Source: Methylomonas sp. EFPC3 (GTDB lineage Bacteria; Pseudomonadota; Gammaproteobacteria; Methylococcales; Methylomonadaceae). Taken from it: a stretch of DNA of 64,000 bases. Below are positions 38,140 through 45,642 of the stretch, piece after piece. The DNA lies in assembly GCF_029643245.1 (NCBI RefSeq), contig NZ_CP116398.1:3286001-3350000 (forward strand), read 5' to 3'. The translations under genes and the position numbers were made by a program. The stretch's first letter is position 1. The number at the start of each line of letters is the position of its first letter. The notes below the pieces were generated by a model, which worked only from the letters and a program-made list of their open reading frames with translations, was not told the DNA's origin and made no database searches.

Positions 38140-38712
38140 TTATTCGGCAATCCGGGAACTGCGCAACAGCTTGGAACTGACCGAGAGCCTGGCGCGCGAA
38201 ACGTTTTGCAAATGAATGACCGGTTGAATCCTCCGGTCTTCTGTCGTCAGGCGCACCATGCCGCCGCGTTGGTCGAAGTCGGGAATATCGCTCACGGTCA
38301 AAACCGGAAATGCGTGGATATAGTCCAGCGTGGTCGCCAGAACCCGTTCCTGTTGCACCGGAATAAACACGATATGGCATTCGTGCAACTGTTCGGGTAA
38401 CGGATCGATCAGTAGCCGGATCGGCCGGTCATGTACTTTTTCGCCATCGATTAATCGCGACAGAATTGCGGTAACCGGGGTGTTGGCATAGCTGCAAAAC
38501 AAAAATTCGGGGGCGGCCGGCTCCGGCCAGGTAATGAAGTAGGCAAAGTTATAAAGATATGCGGCCTTCAATTCGGTTTCGTTGAATTGCTGAGCCGGAC
38601 TCGGCGTAGAAAACGTGCAGACGATTGCGCTCAAAATCAGCAATGCAATCCGCCGCATGAATGCGGTCACGGGATGGCTCGGCAATATAAGGCGATTTGA
38701 TGGCAGTCGCAT
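38140..38712 (-). CDS. YfiR-family periplasmic protein (DUF4154)
   Basis: About 190 residues from ATG 38712, which directly follows the receptor stop; MRRIALLILSAIVCTF at residue 19 (ATG 38658) would give a more standard signal peptide. The mature part starts with the family pattern NETELKAAYLYNFAYFITWP, then FLFCSYANTP and CHIVFIPVQQE, and ends with VSRARLSVSSKLLRSSRI. In Pseudomonas, YfiR binds and inhibits the membrane cyclase YfiN. Here the downstream gene is a kinase with a similar periplasmic domain, so the same inhibitory contact is inferred. Confidence 0.9.
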   Translation of the reverse strand: MRLPSNRLILPSHPVTAFMRRIALLILSAIVCTFSTPSPAQQFNETELKAAYLYNFAYFITWPEPAAPEFLFCSYANTPVTAILSRLIDGEKVHDRPIRLLIDPLPEQLHECHIVFIPVQQERVLATTLDYIHAFPVLTVSDIPDFDQRGGMVRLTTEDRRIQPVIHLQNVSRARLSVSSKLLRSSRIAE

Positions 38713-40695
38713 TCAGAAGCGCAATGTGGCTTTGAGATAATAATTGCGTTCCATTTCGCTGCTCAGCACCGGGTTATCCTGCGGCGGAATGAACTCCAGA
38801 TGGCGATTGTCCAGCAGATTCTGGACGCCGGCGGCGAGTTCCAGATGCAGGCTGGGTTGCCAGCCCAGCCGCAAATCCAACCTATGATAGGCAGAAACGC
38901 CGTTGGCGAGTCTATCCGTATAGTACCAGTGACTGTCGAATTCCAACTGGTTGGGCAAATTGATGTAAGCGCTCAGATTGAAGCGCTGGCGTGGGCTGTT
39001 GCCTTCGGCGATGGCGGCAGCGCTATCCAAGCTTTGCGGATCTTTGTGGATAGCCATACCGAACAAGCTATAACTGCCTTGCAGGCGCCAAAACTCGGAG
39101 GCGCGCCAATTCAGCGCGGTTTCCCAGCCGTAGGTTTCGCCTTGGGCCATATTCGCGATTTGGTATGGGATTAATACGCCGCCTACGCCAATGATCGGAG
39201 TTTGAGGCTCGGTTGTGCTCAGGCGGGCGTAATCGCAGTAGAACAGTGTCGTGTCCAGATTGAACGAACGGTTGGGGAAGAAGCGGTAACCCAGTTCGTA
39301 ACTGAGCGCCGTTTCGGACTTGAAGCTGTCGCCGCCACGGATGTTGGTTGTCACGCCGGGGGCGAAGTTGTAAAGCAAGTTCAGGTCGTGCTCGACCCGA
39401 GACGGTACTCTTACCGCCCGGGAAACCGCCGCCCAAACGCTATGTTGCTGATCCGGACTCCATAATAGCCGTGCAGTCGGTTGCAGTTCGAAGCCGGTAA
39501 AGTCGTTATGCTCGAGTTTGCCGCCGTAAATCAGCCGCCAAGCGTCGCCGAACGGCCGCCACTCGTCTTGGGCGAAGAGGTTGAACAGGTGTAAGTCGCG
39601 CCGGGCTTGATCGAATGTTAACAGTGCCAGTTTTTGCGTGAGTTGATCGCTGTTGAATCGGTAGCCGGCTCCCCAGGTCGTAGCATGGCTACGCCAATGG
39701 AAGCTGTGTTGCACATCGAAATCGAAGGTGTCGCGGCGGTGATCCAGACGCATTTGTTGGCGGGTGGCGTGATCGAAATAACTGCGGATCTGTACGCGGT
39801 TACCGTTGGCCAAGGTGCGTTGCCAGCGTAGCAGCAGATTGCCGCCCTGCTTTTGCATCCGGTCGGGCATTGCGGCGTCGGCGCCAGTTAAGGTTTGTTG
39901 CATGGTGCCGTTGAAATAGTCGCCCTGCAACGTCAGGGTTTCCTGAGCATTCGGGGTCCAGTCGCTTCTAAAGCCGGCGCGGCCCAGATCCAAGTTGTCG
40001 GAAGCTTTGCTGCCGTCGCTGAAATGAAAGTCGTCCCGGTGGTTGTATTTGCCGTAAACCCGATAATGCAGATCCGGGTTGAGTTGGCCGCCGTAACGCA
40101 ATGTGCCGAACCCCGGCTCTTCGTGCGAGGCGCCGGCAGATACCAGTGTTCCCTGCGATTCCTGCGCAGTACGGGTCACGATGTTGATCACGCCGTTAAC
40201 GGCATTCGACCCCCACATCGTTGCGCCGGGGCCGCGAATCACTTCGATGCGATCTATGTCCTCTAAAGGATAATCCTGTTCGTTCCAATACACACCGGAA
40301 TTGAATGGATCGTAAACGGTGCGGCCGTCGACCATGACCAGTAATTTGTTGGCGAAAGCCCCATTGAAACCGCGGCTGGTAATGGCCCACTGGTTGGCGT
40401 CGACCCGCGCCACTTCCAGGCCGGGAACTTTGCGCAGAATTTCAGGAATCGATTGCATACCGGAGCGCCGGATTTCCTCGTTACTGATTACGTAGGCTGC
40501 AGCGGCGGCCTCTTGCAGCGTTTGCTGGCTCTTGGCTGCCAGCGAAACCGTGGTGGCAGTCAACTCCTGCAGCGATAAGGTTTTCAGCCGGTCCAGCGAC
40601 TCGTCGCCGGCGTGTACCTGCCGGGTTTGGCTAAAGGCGGCACATAGCAATAGAATCGAGCGTATGTCCCCAATCATCTTCGCGCAATTCGCCAT
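38713..40695 (-). CDS. TonB-dependent outer-membrane receptor
   Basis: A 660-residue receptor with signal peptide (about 1-29), a plug domain (about 45-165; YVISNEEIRRSGMQSIPEILRKV, IEVIRGPGATMWGSNAVNGVINI) and a 22-strand barrel ending in the outer-membrane C-terminal aromatic YYLKATLRF. The substrate is unknown. The sequence belongs to the group often found next to YfiR-like (DUF4154) proteins and membrane signal proteins. It is the first gene of a tightly packed three-gene operon with the YfiR-like protein and the kinase. Confidence 0.92.
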   Translation of the reverse strand: MANCAKMIGDIRSILLLCAAFSQTRQVHAGDESLDRLKTLSLQELTATTVSLAAKSQQTLQEAAAAAYVISNEEIRRSGMQSIPEILRKVPGLEVARVDANQWAITSRGFNGAFANKLLVMVDGRTVYDPFNSGVYWNEQDYPLEDIDRIEVIRGPGATMWGSNAVNGVINIVTRTAQESQGTLVSAGASHEEPGFGTLRYGGQLNPDLHYRVYGKYNHRDDFHFSDGSKASDNLDLGRAGFRSDWTPNAQETLTLQGDYFNGTMQQTLTGADAAMPDRMQKQGGNLLLRWQRTLANGNRVQIRSYFDHATRQQMRLDHRRDTFDFDVQHSFHWRSHATTWGAGYRFNSDQLTQKLALLTFDQARRDLHLFNLFAQDEWRPFGDAWRLIYGGKLEHNDFTGFELQPTARLLWSPDQQHSVWAAVSRAVRVPSRVEHDLNLLYNFAPGVTTNIRGGDSFKSETALSYELGYRFFPNRSFNLDTTLFYCDYARLSTTEPQTPIIGVGGVLIPYQIANMAQGETYGWETALNWRASEFWRLQGSYSLFGMAIHKDPQSLDSAAAIAEGNSPRQRFNLSAYINLPNQLEFDSHWYYTDRLANGVSAYHRLDLRLGWQPSLHLELAAGVQNLLDNRHLEFIPPQDNPVLSSEMERNYYLKATLRF

Positions 40696-40715
40696 AGCCG
40701 GTAAATTCGATTAAA

Positions 40716-41031
40716 AGCCCAAACGCATTTTAGACGGCGACGTTCAAAGCGCAACCGTGGTGCCTGACGGTTTCGCAACGGCCGTTGCCAAATTCGAGGC
40801 CTTAGCATAAGCGTTTGCCGGGACTAACTCCGACTAAGCGCAGCGCCGGCCGGGCCAAACCGCGAAACGCTTAAGCTGGGGAGGCTGAACCCGTTATTTG
40901 GCAGCGTTTGCTAGGAACTGGGCAATCCGGGTGTTATAAAAACCCGGCAACCTGGCACATGGCGGACTGATCGATTTCGCTAGATTGGCGGAATCTAGCG
41001 GCTTGGATGTTCCGGCGCCAAGCCCGGACAG
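40716..41031 (-). other. Structured non-coding spacer upstream of the TonB receptor gene
   Basis: About 320 bases without a gene. Three stem-loops lie in a row: 40927-40947 (CCGGGT/ACCCGG), 40978-41000 (a perfect 9-bp stem CGCTAGATT/AATCTAGCG) and 41001-41023 (GCTTGG/CCAAGC). The last two follow the methyltransferase stop and may terminate that transcript. Closer to the receptor, AGCGTTTGC occurs at 40810-40818 and 40903-40911. I could not match this stretch to a cobalamin or cyclic-di-GMP riboswitch. Confidence 0.45.
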
Positions 41032-41652
41032 CTATTTTACGGCCCGGATCAGTTTGATCATGTCGCTGCTGGCCGGGTCGATGTAAACGTTCCGAAACGG
41101 GCAGGCTTGCACGTTTTTCAGCGTTTCCCGGTTGATATTGGCGCCCAGGGTTCTGACGATCAGCGGATTCAGCAGATTCATCATGAACGCCATGTAGCGG
41201 TTGGAACTGAGTACGTGTTCCAGTAACAGAACCTGCCCGCCCGGTTTGCAGACCCGATACAGTTCTTTTAAGCCGCGGCGAGGTTTCGGCACTGAGCAGA
41301 ATACAAAGCTGGCGATCACCGTATCGAAGCTGTTGTCAGCGTAATCCAGCGCCTGGACATCCATCTGCGTCAGATCGACGGCGATTTGCTGGCGTTGGCG
41401 TTTGCGTTGCGCTTGTTCCAGCATCTTCGGGCTGAAGTCGATGCCGGTGATTCGGGCGCCGTCCGGATAAAACCCAAAATTCTTTCCGGTGCCGACACCC
41501 ACTTCCAATATGTGGTTGCCGCCGGCCTGCGACCATAGTTTTTTACGCAGGCGGCGAAACAGCAAGCCTTCGAGAATACCTTCCAGGCTGTCAAACCAAG
41601 GTGCCAGCCTGTCATAGCGCCGCTTGATCTGCTCGCTGTTCGCCGCAACCAT
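41032..41652 (-). CDS. Class I SAM-dependent methyltransferase
   Basis: About 206 residues starting MVAANSEQIKRRYDRLAPWFD. The ATG at 41652 is preferred because GAGGAG lies five bases upstream; ATG 41655 overlaps the previous stop. Motif I is ILEVGVGTGKNFGFYP, followed by ITGIDFSPKMLEQA, FDTVIASFVFCSVP and CKPGGQVLLLEHV, the UbiE/phospholipid N-methyltransferase style. The hydrophobic stretch MAFMMNLLNPLIVRTLG near residue 150 hints at a membrane or lipid substrate. It is co-transcribed with the Tim44-like gene. Confidence 0.87.
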   Translation of the reverse strand: MVAANSEQIKRRYDRLAPWFDSLEGILEGLLFRRLRKKLWSQAGGNHILEVGVGTGKNFGFYPDGARITGIDFSPKMLEQAQRKRQRQQIAVDLTQMDVQALDYADNSFDTVIASFVFCSVPKPRRGLKELYRVCKPGGQVLLLEHVLSSNRYMAFMMNLLNPLIVRTLGANINRETLKNVQACPFRNVYIDPASSDMIKLIRAVK

Positions 41653-41654
41653 CA

Positions 41655-42608
41655 TTACTCCTCGATTTGTTGGATACCGTCCAGGAACCAACGGGTTTGG
41701 CTGCTGTTTTTGGGTTTGACGAAGTGCCAGACTTCGCGGACGCTTTCGGGCTGGCCGCCATTTTCGCGGATCAGGCTTTCGAACAGTACCGCGGCTTCCT
41801 GCTCGGTACCGGCTTCGCGCGCTTCAAGCAACTCCGCCTTCAACGACAATATCTCGGTTCGGTTCGACTCGCCGGACGCCTGCAATTGCTGCTGAATTTC
41901 GGCGAAGACTTTATCGGTGGTCAAGCCCCGAATCTCAGCCAGATCGCGGTTGTCCCAGGCGGCTTGCAGATAACGATAGGCTTTTTCGGCACCGTTCAGG
42001 AACGCTGCTTGGTCGAATCCTGCCGGCAAAGCGCTTGCCGGGGCTGCGGTTTGGAAGCCGTTGCCGCCGCCCGTTTTATTGTTACCGAACAACACGTCGG
42101 TATTGAAACCGGCCGGACCGTTGTTTCCGGTTTGATTTTCCCGGTAATACTGAGGCTCCCGCCGGCTATCGGCTTGGCTGAAAGCGCCGCTGGCTGCAGT
42201 CTGCTGGCCGGCCTTGGCGGCAAACAAGCGATACAACAGAAATGCGATGCCGGCGAATACCAGCATATCCATCAGGTTCAAGCCTTCAAACGCGCCGCCA
42301 AAAAACAGCGAGCCTAACAGCCCCCCCAGGGCCAAGCCGCCGAGCATACCCATCATACCGCCGCGGCCGGCCCAACTTTGGCGCGCGGCCTGGTTTTGCG
42401 CGGCTGCCTGCGTTTGGCTGGCCGAACGCGCGGTCTGGTTGCCCAAGTCGTTCGGCGTTGTAGAACGTTGGTACGGAGCGCTGTAGCTCGGACGGCTGCC
42501 AAAGGATTTGCCGCCGCCCATGCGTTTGGCTTGGGCTTCTTGGATGCCGCCCAGGGTCAAGGCCAATGCAATGAATATCGTTGCCAAAATGCCAATTTTT
42601 CTGTTCAT
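41655..42608 (-). CDS. Tim44-like domain membrane protein
   Basis: A 317-residue protein with a signal sequence (about 1-27, ending EAQAK), a Gly/Ser/Gln-rich low-complexity stretch, one or two membrane helices (about 88-135; MMGMLGGLALGGLLGSLFF, MDMLVFAGIAFLLYRLF), and a C-terminal Tim44-like domain (about 190-317; FLNGAEKAYRYLQAAWDN, EVWHFVKP). Bacterial members of this family occur widely in proteobacteria, with no settled function. The stop overlaps the methyltransferase start (TAATG). Confidence 0.88.
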   Translation of the reverse strand: MNRKIGILATIFIALALTLGGIQEAQAKRMGGGKSFGSRPSYSAPYQRSTTPNDLGNQTARSASQTQAAAQNQAARQSWAGRGGMMGMLGGLALGGLLGSLFFGGAFEGLNLMDMLVFAGIAFLLYRLFAAKAGQQTAASGAFSQADSRREPQYYRENQTGNNGPAGFNTDVLFGNNKTGGGNGFQTAAPASALPAGFDQAAFLNGAEKAYRYLQAAWDNRDLAEIRGLTTDKVFAEIQQQLQASGESNRTEILSLKAELLEAREAGTEQEAAVLFESLIRENGGQPESVREVWHFVKPKNSSQTRWFLDGIQQIEE

Positions 42609-42748
42609 AGCTTTTCGCCTAATGTGAGTAAATGTTTGCTTATATTCAGGGTAGAATCGCGCTTTTCAAGTAGAATAGCGTTTCGCACGGCCCGGTACAA
42701 CCGCGGTTTGGCCGAACGCGCGAGTTCACAGACATTCTTAGAACGTAA

Positions 42749-43141
42749 ATGGTTGCATATCTGCGTCAATTTCTGGTCGTGCTACTGGTGCTGCTGCAGA
42801 CAGCCGCGCCGTTGGTGCATGCCCATGTCGGCGGTGACGCCGGGGACTGCGGCATCCATCTGCATGGACTGGAGAGTTTGCAGAGCGAGCCGGATCAGTG
42901 GAGCTTGCCAGACAACCGGCATGAATTGCATCAGCAAGCGGCCGTTGTCAGTGTCGGTTCCGCCATCAAACTGCAAATGATGCGCGAACGGTTGGTGCCG
43001 CTTGGATTCCTGTTGCCGTCTGTTGCCGAGCCAAAATTTTACCCGCCAGTCCGAGCACCTTTTTACCGATCTCTCATTTCGCCACCGCCCACAGCGCCCC
43101 TTCTCGCCGATAACGCTTCCCGCGCTCCCCCTGGCTGCTGA
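42749..43141 (+). CDS. Small exported His-containing protein heading a metal efflux operon
   Basis: A 130-residue protein with a signal peptide (about 1-24, ending PLVHAHV), then a short domain with HAHVGGDAGDCGIHLHG and RHELHQQ, and a proline-rich C-terminus. I do not recognise a named family. Small histidine-bearing exported proteins often precede CzcCBA-type genes and may bind the metal in the periplasm. It ends about 108 bases before the channel gene. No strong ribosome site is seen before the ATG. Confidence 0.6.
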   Translation: MVAYLRQFLVVLLVLLQTAAPLVHAHVGGDAGDCGIHLHGLESLQSEPDQWSLPDNRHELHQQAAVVSVGSAIKLQMMRERLVPLGFLLPSVAEPKFYPPVRAPFYRSLISPPPTAPLLADNASRAPPGC

Positions 43142-43249
43142 GGCGGGGCAACCAGGCGTAAACCGTCAGCCTTTGCCTGTACCGCTCGACCTGCCGCTGC
43201 GTCAATGCCGGCGACAGATTTGCCATCTATCAATTTTTTGGAGCGAGAT

Positions 43250-44554
43250 ATGACCGTATACCGTCATATTCAATATGGATTACCAGTTTTACTGTTAGCT
43301 GCCCTGCCTTGCGTAGCGCAAACCGAAGAGAGTGAAAGCCCGGCGCCACACAGTGCAATGGCGGCGGACAAGCTGATTGTCGAACATATGGACCCGATCG
43401 ACACGGATCCGTCCCTTAGTCTGTCCGGCTTGGTCGAACTGACCTTGGAAAAGTATCCGGACCGCCTGATAAGCGAAGCGTTGACCCAAGAAGCGGATGC
43501 TTTGACCGAGCGCAGCGACTCCTGGGTGGCGGGGTCGACGGCGCTGGCTCTGGACTACTTCGACGACCGGGTTGCGGCTGACCGCGGCGCGCGCGAGATG
43601 TCGGCCAAAGTCGAAGTCACTACCTGGAGTTGGGGTCAACGCGACGCCGGCCAAGCCGTGGCCGAGCGGGCCGGTTTATCGGCGCAAAAGCAGTCGGCGG
43701 CGGTTAAATTGGAGGTGACGCGACTGGTGCGGGAAGCATTGTGGAATATGGAGGTCGCCAACATCGGCTTGCAACAGGCGCAGAACGCTTTGTCGGTATC
43801 CGAGCAATTGATGAAAAAAGTCGAGCGGCGGGTTGAGCTGGGCGATTTGCCCCGTGCCGATCTGCTACTGGCCAAAGGTGAGTATTTGCAGAACCGCGGA
43901 CTGGTGACCCAGGCCGAAGCGGAAGTCATGCACAGCCGTAAGGCCTATTCCAGCCTGACAACGCTGGCACGGGTTCCGGCCAATTATCTGGAACGGCAAA
44001 GCGAGCTGAAAAGCATTATGCCTAGCCACCCGGTCCTGGAAGCGGTTAATGCCGTGATCGAACGTAAACGCGCCGAGGTGGAATGGATCAAAACTACGGA
44101 TCCGATCAATCAGCCGAAGTTGAATATCGGCGCCAAGAGTACCCGGGATGGCCGCGACGGCCAGAATATCGAAAGTGCCGGCGTCGGCGTGGTGATGTTG
44201 TTCGGCGGCGATGCCTATAACGCGCCGGAGATCGCCAAGGCCAATCTGGAACTGAACAACGCCATGGCGCAGCGCGAACATTTATACCGCCAGCTGGAAA
44301 AGAATCTGCACGAGGCGGAACATGCGCTGGAGGTGACGCGGGCGGAATTGGCGATTGCCAACGAATTGAAGCAAATCGCCGAAACCCATTTGAAAATGAC
44401 CGAAGTCAGCTTTTCGGCCGGCGAAATCAACTTGCTGGATCTGATCAAAATTCAGGCCCGGAGCCTGGAAGCGGTACGCAATGCCAAATTGCAGGAAGTG
44501 AAGTTGCAGCGCAATATCGCGTTTTATAACCAAGCGCTCGGAGTGCAGCCGTGA
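43250..44554 (+). CDS. Outer-membrane channel of a metal RND pump (TolC/CzcC-like)
   Basis: A 434-residue TolC-superfamily protein starting MTVYRHIQYGLPVLLLAALP, with a signal peptide to about residue 24. GGAG at 43240-43243 supports this start. The two long helical repeats typical of outer-membrane efflux proteins follow (about 60-235 and 255-430; RADLLLAKGEYLQNR, INLLDLIKIQARSLEA). It forms the exit duct for the adaptor and pump encoded next. It overlaps the adaptor gene at GTGA. Confidence 0.88.
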   Translation: MTVYRHIQYGLPVLLLAALPCVAQTEESESPAPHSAMAADKLIVEHMDPIDTDPSLSLSGLVELTLEKYPDRLISEALTQEADALTERSDSWVAGSTALALDYFDDRVAADRGAREMSAKVEVTTWSWGQRDAGQAVAERAGLSAQKQSAAVKLEVTRLVREALWNMEVANIGLQQAQNALSVSEQLMKKVERRVELGDLPRADLLLAKGEYLQNRGLVTQAEAEVMHSRKAYSSLTTLARVPANYLERQSELKSIMPSHPVLEAVNAVIERKRAEVEWIKTTDPINQPKLNIGAKSTRDGRDGQNIESAGVGVVMLFGGDAYNAPEIAKANLELNNAMAQREHLYRQLEKNLHEAEHALEVTRAELAIANELKQIAETHLKMTEVSFSAGEINLLDLIKIQARSLEAVRNAKLQEVKLQRNIAFYNQALGVQP

Positions 44555-45642
44555 GAATGCCGGCCACACTGTTTTTATCGCTGTTGGCTGCCTCCGTCTT
44601 GGCGCAGGATGCGCAAATTCGGATGAGTCGGCAACAGATCGAGAATCTGGATATCAAAACCGCGCCGTTGGTTGCCAGTTCCAGCGTGCCGTTATTTTAC
44701 GCGCCCGGAAAAGTCGTAACGCCGGCCGACCGCGAAGCGCTGGTCAGCAGCAGCCAGCCCGGTCTGGTGACGCATTTGGCGGCGAATATCGGCGACAGCG
44801 TACGCAAGGGCCAGGTTCTAGCCCAATTGCGCAGTCCGGAGTTGGTCGGCTTGCAACAGGGATATTTGGCTGCTGCCAGCGAGCTGAATTTGTCCGGGTT
44901 GGAACGCAACCGGGACCAGAAATTGTTGCAGGAAGGGGTTATCGCCGAACGGCGCTGGCAGGAGACCCAAACCCAGCATCAAAGCAAAGTGGCGCGCGCC
45001 GACGAGGCTAAGCAATTGTTGGTGCTTGCCGGCATGTCTGACGCAGAGATTAAAGCGTTGGCGCACACACGTAAACTGGACGATCGCTTGTCGATTCGGG
45101 CGCCGATCGACGGTGTGGTGTTGCAGCGTATGGTCAATCTGGGCGCGCGGCTGGATATCCAGGCCCCCCTATTCCGCATCGCCGATCTATCCGAATTATG
45201 GCTGGAAATCAGTATCCCGCAGGAACGCCTGAGCACGGTCAAGGTGGGTGATCGGGTCCGGTTGGAGTCGAGCGATGTGTCGGCAACCATCAGCTTGTTG
45301 GGGCAAAGCGTTAACGCGGACAATCAAACGGTATCGGCGCGGGCCGTGGTGGACGGCAAGCCGCAAAGTTTGCGGCTTGGGCAAAACGTCAATGTACAAA
45401 TCCTGCAACAAGGTGCGACGACCGGCTTTACTGTGCCGAATTCGGCCTTGTCGCAAAACGAGGGCCGTAGTTACGTGTTCGTGCGTAACGATGACGGCTT
45501 TGCTGTGACCGAGGTCAGCGTCAATGGCAAGCAAGGTGACGAGTCACTGATCAGCGGCGCGCTGACCGGCAACGAACAAATCGCCGTCAAAGGCGCGGTG
45601 GCGTTGAAAGCCAATTGGTTGGGTTTGGGGAGCGATGAATAA
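44551..45642 (+). CDS. Periplasmic adaptor of a metal RND pump (CzcB/CusB-like)
   Basis: A 363-residue membrane fusion protein. GTG 44551 overlaps the preceding stop; ATG 44557 is the alternative. Signal peptide to about SVLAQDA. Lipoyl halves are at GLVTHLAANIGDSVRKGQVLAQL and DGVVLQRMVNLGARLDIQ, with a short helical hairpin between, then beta-barrel and membrane-proximal domains. It joins the inner-membrane pump to the channel. Its stop overlaps the pump start (TAATG). Confidence 0.9.
   Translation: MRMPATLFLSLLAASVLAQDAQIRMSRQQIENLDIKTAPLVASSSVPLFYAPGKVVTPADREALVSSSQPGLVTHLAANIGDSVRKGQVLAQLRSPELVGLQQGYLAAASELNLSGLERNRDQKLLQEGVIAERRWQETQTQHQSKVARADEAKQLLVLAGMSDAEIKALAHTRKLDDRLSIRAPIDGVVLQRMVNLGARLDIQAPLFRIADLSELWLEISIPQERLSTVKVGDRVRLESSDVSATISLLGQSVNADNQTVSARAVVDGKPQSLRLGQNVNVQILQQGATTGFTVPNSALSQNEGRSYVFVRNDDGFAVTEVSVNGKQGDESLISGALTGNEQIAVKGAVALKANWLGLGSDE

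Noticed and set aside
40716-41031. Cobalamin or cyclic-di-GMP riboswitch upstream of the TonB receptor
   Set aside because: GCCAGGTTGCC on the minus strand recalls the GEMM end motif, but the required upstream GCAAA core is missing; no B12 box was found.
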